In this document: positions 44,338 to 50,117 of the stretch, one piece after another
How the letters are laid out: each line of letters starts with the position of its first letter
How positions within the stretch are numbered: the first letter of the stretch is position 1
NCBI GenBank assembly: GCA_015234465.1
Contig: JADGNA010000016.1
Location: 1-64,000 of the forward strand
Reading direction: 5' to 3'
Origin: Salinibacterium sp.
GTDB taxonomy: Bacteria > Actinomycetota > Actinomycetes > Actinomycetales > Microbacteriaceae
Length of the DNA stretch: 64,000 bases
Program-made: the position numbers and the translations under genes
The notes under the pieces: model-generated
What the model was told of the DNA's origin: nothing
Seen by the model: only the letters and a program-made list of their open reading frames with translations
The model's database searches: none

Positions 44338-45528
44338 TTACTGTGCCCGACGCACGATCTTGAGTGAGCCGCTCTCGACCGTGTTCTGGAGTGACCCGAT
44401 CACCGTCGTGGTTGGGGGAACCAGGATGTTGCAGGTGAAGCGCGATGTGCCGAAGACGTTGTCGCTGACCGTGAGACCCGCGATGGGGCCCTTCCCCTTC
44501 TCGGCGACATTGATGGTGCAGCCGCCGCCGGAGATCTTGTTGCCACTGATGACCACATCGGCGACGGGCCCGCGGTCCTGGGTGATCTGCACGGCGGCGT
44601 TGTAGGCTCCGCGGATCGTATTTCCCACGATGCTGATGTTGCGGCCGTTCTGGATCTGGATGCTGTCGTCGTGGCTTCCGTCGGAATGGTACGGGTCATC
44701 CGCGTAGTGCAGGTTATCGCGCAGGCGCGAGTGCTCGACCGTGACGTTGTCGCCGAAGATGTGCACGGCATCGATGACGTGATGGATGTCGACTCTGGTG
44801 AGGGTGAAGCCGTAGCCGTAGACCCCGTTGGTGCGGGGGGTCATGTGGGTCGGCGAGATCTCGCTGTCGATCACGCGGAGGCCGGGGGAGGTTCCCAGGC
44901 CCGCGTAGAGAAGGATCGCGTCACCGCTGGTGGGGCGACCTCGGATGATCGTGTTCTGGATGGTCACGTTGGGAGCTTCCACGCGCACGAAGCCTCGGAT
45001 ATCGAGGTTGGAGATGACGGCGCCCGCGGTACGGATCGTGAGGTCGCCCTCGTGCACCGCGAGCGCGGCGCCCACCGGCACGCCCACCGAGCCGGGCGGC
45101 ACGATCTTGGGGTCCGGGATGACGAGCCTGGGCGCGGAGACCTCGTCGCCGACGGTGGTGCCTGCTCCAGCCACCGGCGCCTCGCTGGGCATCGCAGCCT
45201 CACTTGGCATTGCCGCCTCGATAGGCGGCTGGCCGCCGAACGGCGCGACGACCGTGTCGTCTTGTGGGGTAGGCGACGAGGGCGAGTCAGGCGCTTCGTC
45301 GTCGGCGGCGGCGTCCGGGTCGGCGAAAGTGTCGCGAGCACGAGAAGCCGGAGCATCCGGGGTGGTCGTGATCTGGCCGACGCCCTCCGCCGCAGGTTTC
45401 ACGTGGTCAGGGCTCTCCAGCTGACCTGCCAAAGCCACGTGGGCGCTGACCGTCATCCCCGTGGCGAGAAGCACCCCCGACAGCGCGAGAGGCAGCGCCG
45501 TGCGCAGGCGCGCGCGCGTGAAGCCCAT
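44338..45528 (-). CDS. secreted right-handed parallel beta-helix protein
   Basis: This 396-aa exported protein has a signal peptide from MGFTRARLRTALPLALSGVLLATGMTVSAHVALA. A long Pro/Asp/Ser-rich linker (about 40-130) includes a tandem EAAMPSEAAMPSEA. The rest is a beta-helix of pectate-lyase-like coils: VISNLDIRGFVRVEAPNVTIQNTIIRG, GLRVIDSEISPTHM, FTLTRVDIHHVIDAVHIFGDNVTVEHSRLRDN, SIQIQNGRNISIVGNTIRGAYNAAVQI, VVISGNKISGGGCTINV, GLTVSDNVFG. Such proteins bind or cleave polysaccharides outside the cell; the catalytic type cannot be told. ATG at 45528 has GGGGGAC upstream. Codon use is normal. Confidence 0.88.
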   Translation of the reverse strand: MGFTRARLRTALPLALSGVLLATGMTVSAHVALAGQLESPDHVKPAAEGVGQITTTPDAPASRARDTFADPDAAADDEAPDSPSSPTPQDDTVVAPFGGQPPIEAAMPSEAAMPSEAPVAGAGTTVGDEVSAPRLVIPDPKIVPPGSVGVPVGAALAVHEGDLTIRTAGAVISNLDIRGFVRVEAPNVTIQNTIIRGRPTSGDAILLYAGLGTSPGLRVIDSEISPTHMTPRTNGVYGYGFTLTRVDIHHVIDAVHIFGDNVTVEHSRLRDNLHYADDPYHSDGSHDDSIQIQNGRNISIVGNTIRGAYNAAVQITQDRGPVADVVISGNKISGGGCTINVAEKGKGPIAGLTVSDNVFGTSRFTCNILVPPTTTVIGSLQNTVESGSLKIVRRAQ

Positions 45529-45641
45529 TCGTCCCCCGTGGATGTCATGTGCGGGAGGGGCCCCCGTGGTGCTCCTACTCCCCCGCACAATCAAGGATGC
45601 GGCATGCGCACGCGCACACCTAACCGAGACCGATTAATCCA

Positions 45642-45655
45642 CCCCGAAATGGGGG
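45642..45655. promoter_or_regulatory. CCCC-N5-GGGG dyad upstream of beta-helix gene
   Basis: On the minus strand this reads CCCCCATTTCGGGG, 114 nt before the beta-helix start, in the region that also holds ATTAATC. It resembles the dyads at 8181 and 57897, with a spacer one base longer. The gap 45529-45734 otherwise shows only a possible decayed cassette end at about 45718-45727. Confidence 0.3.
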
Positions 45656-45717
45656 TCGAATGACCTGTCTGCCGCGGCTCGGACTTCTTGGCAAGGGCCT
45701 GCGGACCACACGGGCAT

Positions 45718-45855
45718 GGCAAGCGATTGTGCTCTCTCACTTGCCCGGCCAGTTCGGGAAAATTGATAACACCGGGATGCCCAACATGCGGGAACCCGAT
45801 AGGAACTGCAGCCAGCGGTGTGACACTCTGCTACGAGAACCTCCGCTCGCCACCG
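45718..45855 (+). repeat. repeat copy A (left end of cassette 1 with decayed junction)
   Basis: 45735-45855 aligns with 46576-46697 over its length, sharing ATGCGGG, CGATAGGAACT, CAGCCA, GGTGTGACACT and the final CCTCCGCTCGCCACCG (45840-45855). At 45718-45727 GGCAAGCGAT resembles a decayed right end (GGCAAGTGACA), so the same end-to-end junction seen in copy B may once have existed here. No gene covers 45529-45903. Confidence 0.75.
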
Positions 45856-45903
45856 TTGGAGCCGTCGCACGCATCCTGACCTCATGCCCGCGTTCGAGCG
45901 CTT

Positions 45904-46026
45904 TTCAGTGACCGCCTCGCAGTCATCACCGGCGCCGCATCAGAAATCGGCCGAGATCTGATGTTTGCGCTTGTATGCCGCGGAGTCCACGTTGCTGCAT
46001 GGCCAGCGAACTGCACAGTACGGTGA
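45904..46026 (+). pseudogene. 5' fragment of a short-chain dehydrogenase gene
   Basis: Forty open codons ending at TGA 46024-46026 read FSDRLAVITGAASEIGRD, then LMFALVCRGVHVAAW. This is the first Rossmann strand-turn-helix of a classical short-chain dehydrogenase, where TGAASGIG is usual; here the second glycine is Glu. Nothing of the later NNAG or YxxxK motifs follows, because the HNH gene takes over 5 nt after the stop. There is no convincing start codon directly upstream. I call it a decayed gene fragment inside cassette 1. Confidence 0.7.
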
Positions 46027-46030
46027 ACAC

Positions 46031-46441
46031 GTGTCTCCTGGTCGTAAGCTCCCCGCTGCTGCGAAATCCCCCGCGGCTCAGGCGCGATATGCGAAGCGCA
46101 GGAAGCAGCGGCTGGCACGGGTGGACAATGACCTCACTCCCGAGCAGTGGCTCGGTATCCGCGATGCGTGGGGCGGCTGCGCCTACTGCCAGGCAGCCGG
46201 TGTCGTCGTGCAGCGCGACTGCATCATGCCGATCTCGCGCGGCGGCCGGTACACCCTGGCGAACGTGGTTCCGGCCTGCGCCTCGTGCAATGCGAGCAAG
46301 CACAATGGCGAGGTCACAGCGTGGCTTCGTCGAAAGAAGCTGGACGAGCGGACCTTCCTCGTCCGCCACGCAACGATCTTGAACGAGCTTCTGTCTGCAG
46401 AAGTCCAGTACGACTCTGGAGAAGAGCACACCGACACCTGA
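46031..46441 (+). CDS. HNH-type endonuclease with Asp-Cys in place of Asp-His
   Basis: This 136-aa protein has the beta-beta-alpha-metal HNH architecture. A basic N-terminal third (ARYAKRRKQRLARVD) is followed by the zinc knuckle C50-x2-C53 (GGCAYCQ) and C83-x2-C86 (PACASCNASK), with N78 between. The first His of HNH, expected in RDHxxP, is Cys64 (VQRDCIMPISRGGRYTLANVVPAC). The same Asp-Cys variant occurs, from memory, in a family of actinobacterial HNH proteins ending WLRRKKLDE-x-x-FLxRH, so it may be a genuine subfamily. GTG at 46031 is the best start; no clear ribosome site. Confidence 0.85.
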   Translation: MSPGRKLPAAAKSPAAQARYAKRRKQRLARVDNDLTPEQWLGIRDAWGGCAYCQAAGVVVQRDCIMPISRGGRYTLANVVPACASCNASKHNGEVTAWLRRKKLDERTFLVRHATILNELLSAEVQYDSGEEHTDT

Positions 46442-46469
46442 TCATGTGCGCCGAGATTCCACGTTAGAG

Positions 46470-46502
46470 ACCCAGTCCCGCCAGATTGCCAGCGGACTGG
46501 GT
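46470..46502 (+). terminator. hairpin terminator after the HNH gene
   Basis: The arms ACCCAGTCCCGC (46470-46481) and GCGGACTGGGT (46492-46502) pair over 11 positions with one bulged C and a 10-nt loop, 28 nt after the HNH stop. Confidence 0.65.
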
Positions 46503-46522
46503 GGCGCGAGCAGGTGATCCCG

Positions 46523-46697
46523 GATTCCCAAACTAGGTGGCGATTTTCCGAACTGGCGTGGCAAGTGACAAGTGCTGTCACTTGCCTCGCTAGTCCGGAA
46601 AAGTTGACAACGGCGGAATGCCGAATATGCGGGCGACTCGATAGGAACTCCAGCCAGGGGTGTGACACTCCATTCCGGAAACCTCCGCTCGCCACCG
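46523..46697. repeat. repeat copy B: right end of cassette 1 joined to left end of cassette 2
   Basis: At the centre, 46544-46570 and 46576-46602 form a 27-bp inverted repeat with three mismatches (inner 11 bp perfect: GGCAAGTGACA / TGTCACTTGCC) around a 5-bp spacer AGTGC. Leftward, 46523-46570 matches copy C; rightward, 46576-46697 matches copy A. The stretch 46442-46827 has no gene: it holds the HNH terminator, this repeat and about 130 bp in which I see nothing. Confidence 0.85.
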
Positions 46698-46827
46698 CCC
46701 GCGGATGCTCTAAGCCAACTGAATCAAGTCATCGACGACGACTCCGCCTTGCTACCCGCAGCCCTCAGATGCAGCCACCTGTGTCACATCCCATGGGTAT
46801 CGAGGCACTCAGGTTATGAGACAGTCG

Positions 46828-47307
46828 TCATCCGGCGATCGGGAGTTCTACTGGGCCGGCGGAGCCCGGGCCGCCGCATTCGTCACTTCCGCCGACGCGA
46901 GTCCAACTGAGTGGCGTGGAAGCCTCTCCCAGCAAGGTCGAGTCGATCGCGTAAGCGCTGACAGTGACGTTCTCCGGCGCGGCCATCATCACGGTCACCG
47001 CCCAGCGCGCGGGCCCGGCCGGCCTGGCCTGGTAATACGGAGGCTCGGGATCAGGCTCTGGAGACTCCGGCTGGGCTGCCTGCTGGGCGTCGGAAGTCGA
47101 GCATCCTGCTTCATCACAGAGCACCACCCACGCCACTCGATCGATTGCAGACGGCGTGCCGTCGAGACGAACTTCGATGGTGTTGATCCAGGCCACCGCG
47201 GGGCACGCTCGCTCGAACGGCGATGAGCAACCAGCCATCGAAACCGCTAAGACTGCCGCTGTCAGAGCCGAGATTCCTGTGCGCGCCGATCGGACGGGTG
47301 CAGGCAT
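46828..47307 (-). CDS. predicted lipoprotein, cassette 2 cargo
   Basis: This 159-aa protein has a signal MPAPVRSARTGISALTAAVLAVSMAGC, whose last Cys (27) would be lipidated. The mature part shows ACPAVAWINTIEVRLDGTPSAIDRVAWVVLCDEAGCSTSD, a Pro/Glu-rich turn, and ARWAVTVMMAAPENVTVSAYAIDSTLLGEASTPLSWTRVGGSDECGG, a beta-rich domain with several cysteines that could pair. I know a similar AWINTIEVRL...LCDxxGC pattern only from unnamed Microbacteriaceae lipoproteins. ATG at 47307 is chosen because the signal peptide starts there. It would be surface-exposed; the role is unknown. Confidence 0.75.
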   Translation of the reverse strand: MPAPVRSARTGISALTAAVLAVSMAGCSSPFERACPAVAWINTIEVRLDGTPSAIDRVAWVVLCDEAGCSTSDAQQAAQPESPEPDPEPPYYQARPAGPARWAVTVMMAAPENVTVSAYAIDSTLLGEASTPLSWTRVGGSDECGGPGSAGPVELPIAG

Positions 47308-47452
47308 GATTCGACAGTCCCATGCCGCCGGCGAAAGTAGCAATGGTCGCGTTCAGAACGTTGCTGTTCGGTTATCCGCCCGAAGTCATCGCTAAGCCTC
47401 TGGTGACGAGCCCCACGTAGTTTCCAAGACGCTGGCTGCTTCGGGCGTCAGT

Positions 47453-47806
47453 TCACGCGTAACGCTGCTCGGTGAGGTTCATCGCCTCGTGCAGGACTCG
47501 GAGGATCTGTACGTTATCGCCCGCTTCGCGGAAGAACACGATGTGCCGCGGGATGATAATCCGTCGGACGTCTTCGGGGACGCTGTCTCTGCTCAAACGA
47601 AGGTGCCACGCGCAGATACCCTCGCCCAGGTCGGGACGCTCTTGCACTCCGATTCGGCTGGGGTTTTCGACGACGGAGTCGATCGCCGCGGCGATGAGCT
47701 CTTCGTAGCCTTCGCGGATGCGCCAGCCGAACTTGTCATACGAGGTGATGAGGGTCGCAACGATGTCCGCTCGCGCGTGCGGAGTGACCTCGTATGGGCG
47801 GGTCAC
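47453..47806 (-). CDS. RelE/ParE-family toxin
   Basis: This 117-aa protein has the ParE-like pattern: VTPHARADIVATLITSYDKFGWRIREGYEELIAAAIDSVVENPSRIG in the N-terminal helices, HLRLSRDSVPEDVRRIIIPRHIVFFREAGDNVQILRVLHEAMNL in the strand region with the terminal R-V-L-H-x-x-M motif. ParE proteins poison gyrase, RelE proteins cleave mRNA at the ribosome; the closing motif favours ParE. The ATG at 47806 overlaps the antitoxin stop by 4 nt, the usual antitoxin-first order. The 145 bp between this gene and the lipoprotein show nothing clear. Confidence 0.9.
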   Translation of the reverse strand: MTRPYEVTPHARADIVATLITSYDKFGWRIREGYEELIAAAIDSVVENPSRIGVQERPDLGEGICAWHLRLSRDSVPEDVRRIIIPRHIVFFREAGDNVQILRVLHEAMNLTEQRYA

Positions 47807-48072
47807 GCCGTGCGGGAGTCAACAAGCCGAGTCGCTTCACGCCCTAGATCGCGTACGAACTCGCGGGTGCCTTCGGCCGGGATGTGGATGCCTTCGCCTG
47901 CGTCGGCACTATGCACTGCGACATCGATCGCCGCGCGCAGGGCCACGTGCCGGGTGGTGTCATCGACGTCGCTCGCGTGCATCGTAAGCACCAGTTCCTC
48001 GGCGATCTCAGCGCGCTCTGCAGGGGAGAGCGTCTTCGCGCTCTCCAGCAGTCGGTTTGCCGTGGATGTCAT
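47803..48072 (-). CDS. antitoxin of ParE-type module (addiction-module component family)
   Basis: This 89-aa protein is encoded directly upstream of the toxin with a 4-nt overlap (ATGA). Its N-terminus LLESAKTLSPAERAEIAEELVLTMHASDVDD fits the small putative addiction-module component family (PF09720-type), which pairs with ParE/RelE toxins; the C-terminal part (HIPAEGTREFVRDLGREATRL) would wrap the toxin. It is unlike ribbon-helix-helix ParD. ATG at 48072. A perfect 11-bp inverted repeat begins 9 nt upstream, as expected for autoregulation. Confidence 0.83.
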   Translation of the reverse strand: MTSTANRLLESAKTLSPAERAEIAEELVLTMHASDVDDTTRHVALRAAIDVAVHSADAGEGIHIPAEGTREFVRDLGREATRLVDSRTA

Positions 48073-48081
48073 GTCTCGAGT

Positions 48082-48123
48082 GTACTTCGAGGCGCCGACA
48101 ACAGCACGGTTTCCTCGAAGTAC
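48082..48123. promoter_or_regulatory. operator dyad of the toxin-antitoxin operon
   Basis: GTACTTCGAGG (48082-48092) and CCTCGAAGTAC (48113-48123) form a perfect 11-bp inverted repeat with a 20-nt spacer, just upstream of the antitoxin start. Two turns of DNA between arm centres would suit two bound dimers. Confidence 0.7.
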
Positions 48124-48311
48124 GCGCCGTCTCGCTGGGCGATCCGCACCGCCTGCGTCGACGCCAAGTGGCGAAACCGTCCTATGTGGCGACGGGATCA
48201 AGGAAGCTCCTGTCGCGCAACATCGGTGTCGCGCAACCCTTGGGATGCGAGACGTCTCGGCGCGGGTCCGCGCTAGCGGGAGCCCGATCCTCTCCTCGCT
48301 GGCGCGACGAT

Positions 48312-48372
48312 TCTCGTAACTATGGCGCATAACCGGTGGCAGCCTTTTCGGTACGCAACCTCAGTTACGAGA
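48312..48372. repeat. 10-bp inverted repeat with 41-nt spacer
   Basis: TCTCGTAACT (48312-48321) and AGTTACGAGA (48363-48372) are perfect inverted arms. The stretch 48073-48447 has no gene; besides the operator and this repeat I see nothing in it. The repeat could be the ends of a small decayed insertion or a recombinase site. Confidence 0.5.
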
Positions 48373-48447
48373 CACTCTGGCAAGGAGACACGCCGCCCCA
48401 ACTAGCCCCCGACTTCGGGTCAGTCGGCTCCCGCAAGCACGTGGTCC

Positions 48448-48500
48448 GATTTTCCAAACTAGGTGGCAATTTTCCAAACTAGCGTGGCAAGTGACAAGTG
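48448..48500. repeat. repeat copy C: right end of cassette 2, abutting tRNA-Arg
   Basis: Two tandem blocks of ATTTTCCAAACTAG (48449-48462 and 48469-48482) lead into GTGGCAAGTGACA, ending at 48496, then AGTG(C). The segment matches copy B (46523-46575) at all but a few positions. It stops where the tRNA 3' end begins. Confidence 0.85.
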
Positions 48501-48571
48501 CCCCCGGCAGGATTCGAACCTGCGACCAAGAGATTAGAAGGCTCCTGCTCTATCCCCTGAGCTACGGAGGC
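48499..48571 (-). tRNA. tRNA-Arg (anticodon UCU)
   Basis: On the minus strand the acceptor GCCTCCG (48571-48565) pairs with CGGGGGC (48506-48500) with one T-G wobble. The anticodon loop CTTCTAA gives UCU, and the T-arm GCAGGTTCGAATCCTGC is perfect. The anticodon stem GGAGC / TCTCT has a G-T wobble at 27-43 and a C-T mismatch at 31-39. CCA is not encoded. The 3' end coincides with the border of cassette 2. A TATCCT -10-like element lies 12 nt upstream. Confidence 0.9.
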
Positions 48572-48589
48572 TGGGCATCCCTAGGATAC

Positions 48590-48621
48590 CGCGACGGGCA
48601 CCCCCGAGGGTGCCCGTCGCG
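48590..48621 (-). terminator. hairpin terminator after the 89-aa gene
   Basis: A perfect 14-bp stem (CGCGACGGGCACCC, 48590-48603, with 48608-48621) has a CCGA loop. It follows the stop of the gene at 48653 by 31 nt and insulates the tRNA-Arg promoter. Confidence 0.85.
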
Positions 48622-48652
48622 TTGGCGCTGCCTGCTGCCTGAGCCGGATGCT

Positions 48653-48922
48653 TCAGTCGCGGTCGATGGGGTCTTCGACCTCTTCGCTGTCCCCGGGGTC
48701 GAAGGTGTAGGTCACGTGGTAGACGCCGCCAACCTCACGCCAGGAGGTGGCGTCGTAGTTCATCATGCTCTCGATGCCGCCCTCCGAGGCGATGACGGTG
48801 AGCGACTCATCCCAGGTGCCGTCCGTGCTGATGCGACGGTCGGTCTGCCCGTCGCTGGGGCCGCCGCTGTAGATCACGATGTATTCGTCGCCGTGGACGA
48901 GTGTGGGCTTGGAGTCAGTCAT
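48653..48922 (-). CDS. small conserved protein next to orn
   Basis: This 89-aa acidic soluble protein has landmarks PTLVHGDEYIVIYSGGPSDGQTDRRISTDGTWDESLTVIA, then SMMNYDATSWREVGGVYHVTYTFDPGDSEEVEDPIDRD. The GGPSDGQTDRR turn is striking. I know similar unnamed proteins beside oligoribonuclease in Microbacteriaceae. It has no membrane or metal motif. ATG at 48922. It is divergent from orn with 58 bp between, so the two may share a promoter region. Confidence 0.8.
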   Translation of the reverse strand: MTDSKPTLVHGDEYIVIYSGGPSDGQTDRRISTDGTWDESLTVIASEGGIESMMNYDATSWREVGGVYHVTYTFDPGDSEEVEDPIDRD

Positions 48923-48980
48923 GCCCTCATTGTTAGCACCACTGTGATGGCGAGTCACTGGGCGGCGATAGGATTTCCCA

Positions 48981-49601
48981 ATGGCTAGCACCTCCGACCG
49001 ACTCGTCTGGATCGACTGCGAGATGACAGGACTCGACCTCGAGAACGACGAACTCGTCGAGGTCGCCGTCGTCATCACCGACTACGACCTGAACCCGGTC
49101 GACCCAGGATTCTCGATCGTCATCAAGCCCGACCAGTCGGCGCTCGACAACATGGGCGATTTCGTGCGCAACATGCACGAGGAGTCGGGCCTCCTCGAGG
49201 AACTCCCCAACGGCGTGAGCCTCGCCGACGCTGAGTTCGCCGTGAACGAGTACATCCTGAAGCACGTGCCGGTGGCCGGCAAGGCTCCCCTCGCAGGCAA
49301 CACGATCGGCACCGACCGCGCCTTCATCGCCAAGTACATGCCCCGCGTCGACAGCCACCTGCACTACCGCAGCGTCGACGTGTCGTCGATCAAGGAACTC
49401 GCCCGCCGCTGGTTCCCCCGCGTGTACATCAACGCACCCGTGAAGAACGGCGGACACCGGGCCCTTGCCGACATCCTCGAGTCGATCCGCGAGCTCGAGT
49501 ACTACCGCAAGGCCGTCTTCGTCTCCGACCCCGGGCCGACGACCGAGGAGCTGCAGGTCATCTCCTCCGGCGTGGTGGAAGATTTCGCCTCGCGTCTGTA
49601 A
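48981..49601 (+). CDS. orn: oligoribonuclease (3'-5' exonuclease)
   Basis: Orn degrades 2-5-nt RNA (and pGpG) to mononucleotides. The 206-aa protein is of the DEDDh class: WIDCEMTGLDLENDELVEVAVVITD gives D12 and E14, GNTIGTDRAFIAKYMPRV holds the middle Asp, and KNGGHRALADILESIRELEYYR holds the closing His and Asp. At the C-terminus, actinobacterial Orn has a short extra tail, as here. ATG at 48981; AGGATTT upstream is only a weak ribosome site. tRNA-His follows 55 bp later on the same strand. Confidence 0.96.
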   Translation: MASTSDRLVWIDCEMTGLDLENDELVEVAVVITDYDLNPVDPGFSIVIKPDQSALDNMGDFVRNMHEESGLLEELPNGVSLADAEFAVNEYILKHVPVAGKAPLAGNTIGTDRAFIAKYMPRVDSHLHYRSVDVSSIKELARRWFPRVYINAPVKNGGHRALADILESIRELEYYRKAVFVSDPGPTTEELQVISSGVVEDFASRL

Positions 49602-49656
49602 TAGAATCTTCTAGTTGCCATCGCCGGGTCGAGAAATCGACAGGCGAGAACACATG

Positions 49657-49732
49657 GTGGGCGTAGCTCAGTTGGTAGAGCGCTGGCTTGTGGTGCCGGA
49701 TGTCGCGGGTTCGAGTCCCGTCGTTCACCCCA
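49657..49732 (+). tRNA. tRNA-His (anticodon GUG)
   Basis: The acceptor GTGGGCG (49657-49663) pairs with CGTTCAC (49722-49728) with two G-T wobbles. The extra G at 49656 (G-1) faces discriminator C73 at 49729, diagnostic of tRNA-His, and CCA is encoded (49730-49732). The anticodon arm CTGGCTTGTGGTGCCGG shows GUG. Confidence 0.96.
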
Positions 49733-49753
49733 CGGTGAGCCTCCCTGGAGGCC

Positions 49754-49786
49754 CAGGAAAGGCCCGGCATTGCCGGGCCTTTCCTG
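49754..49786 (+). terminator. strong hairpin terminator after tRNA-His
   Basis: A perfect 15-bp stem, CAGGAAAGGCCCGGC (49754-49768) with 49772-49786, has a 3-nt loop ATT and is followed by TTTC. It ends the tRNA-His transcript 22 nt after CCA. Confidence 0.93.
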
Positions 49787-49832
49787 TTTCCGCCCCACGG
49801 ACGGCTCATCCCCCATGTGACAGGCTGGAGTC

Positions 49833-50117
49833 ATGACCCGCACGCTCGAGAGCACCGACACACGGCCCGAGGTCGCCTCTGACTCGCCGTGGCAGACGGT
49901 CGTCTGGAACGACCCGGTCAACCTCATGTCGTATGTCTCCTACGTCTTCCGCACCTACTTCGGCTTCACACCGGTCGAGGCCGAGCGACTCATGCTGCTC
50001 GTGCACTTCGAGGGCAAGGCGGTCGTCGCATCCGGGAGTCGCGAGGAGATGGAACGACACGTCGAGGCGATGCACGACTACGGCCTGTGGGCCACCCTGA
50101 CGAGGGCCGTCGCATGA
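49833..50117 (+). CDS. clpS: ATP-dependent Clp protease adaptor ClpS
   Basis: ClpS brings N-degron substrates to ClpC/ClpA. The 94-aa protein has the family motifs: PWQTVVWNDPVNLMSYVSYVFRTYFG (substrate-pocket Asn-Asp/Pro-Val-Asn) at 19-44, then AERLMLLVHFEGKAVVASGSREEMERHVEAMHDYGLWATL with the conserved H-x-E-G. It is first in a three-gene overlapping operon (clpS, DUF2017, metallopeptidase), a conserved arrangement in actinobacteria. The peptidase it serves, ClpP1P2, is at the left edge of this window. ATG at 49833. Confidence 0.96.
   Translation: MTRTLESTDTRPEVASDSPWQTVVWNDPVNLMSYVSYVFRTYFGFTPVEAERLMLLVHFEGKAVVASGSREEMERHVEAMHDYGLWATLTRAVA

Larger units (their letters stand above)
45735..46570. 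mobile_element. cassette 1: transposase-less unit carrying SDR fragment and HNH nuclease
   Basis: I infer a mobile unit of 836 bp. Its left end begins TCTCACTTGCC (45735), one base off the TGTCACTTGCC left end of cassette 2. The two left ends stay alignable for about 120 bp, to 45855 and 46697. Its right end finishes GGCAAGTGACA at 46570 and is nearly identical to the right end of cassette 2 at 48496. The right flank is AGTGC; the left flank is decayed (TGTGCTC). The interior holds no transposase, only an SDR gene 5' fragment (45904-46026), an HNH gene and its terminator. The ends with tandem TTTTCC-AACTAG blocks recall IS21-type termini. Confidence 0.6.
46576..48496. mobile_element. cassette 2: transposase-less unit carrying a lipoprotein and a toxin-antitoxin pair
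   Basis: A 1921-bp segment begins TGTCACTTGCC (46576) and ends GGCAAGTGACA (48496). It is bounded on both sides by the same 5-bp sequence AGTGC (46571-46575 and 48497-48501), as a target-site duplication would be. The second AGTGC overlaps the last bases of tRNA-Arg. The contents are a lipoprotein gene, the ParE-type toxin and its antitoxin, and a long inverted repeat at 48312-48372; no transposase frame is present. Such cargo-only units with IS-type ends are known as mobile insertion cassettes. They depend on a transposase elsewhere. Confidence 0.65.

Noticed and set aside
46183-46695. 170-codon open frame on the minus strand across the HNH gene and repeat B
   Set aside because: It reads through the inverted repeat and antisense of the HNH zinc knuckle; no homology recognised.
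45735-48496. Integron-like gene-cassette array (palindromic sites between unrelated small genes)
   Set aside because: The similarity extends 120 bp inward on the left and 50 bp on the right of each unit; ends have TG...CA polarity with an AGTGC repeat, there is no GTTRRRY core site and no integrase. An IS-type cassette explains it better.
48499-48571. Integrase-type genomic island with duplicated tRNA 3' end (attL/attR)
   Set aside because: I looked for a second copy of the tRNA-Arg 3' segment near 45600-45740 and found none, and no tyrosine integrase is present. Only the 5-bp AGTGC is repeated.
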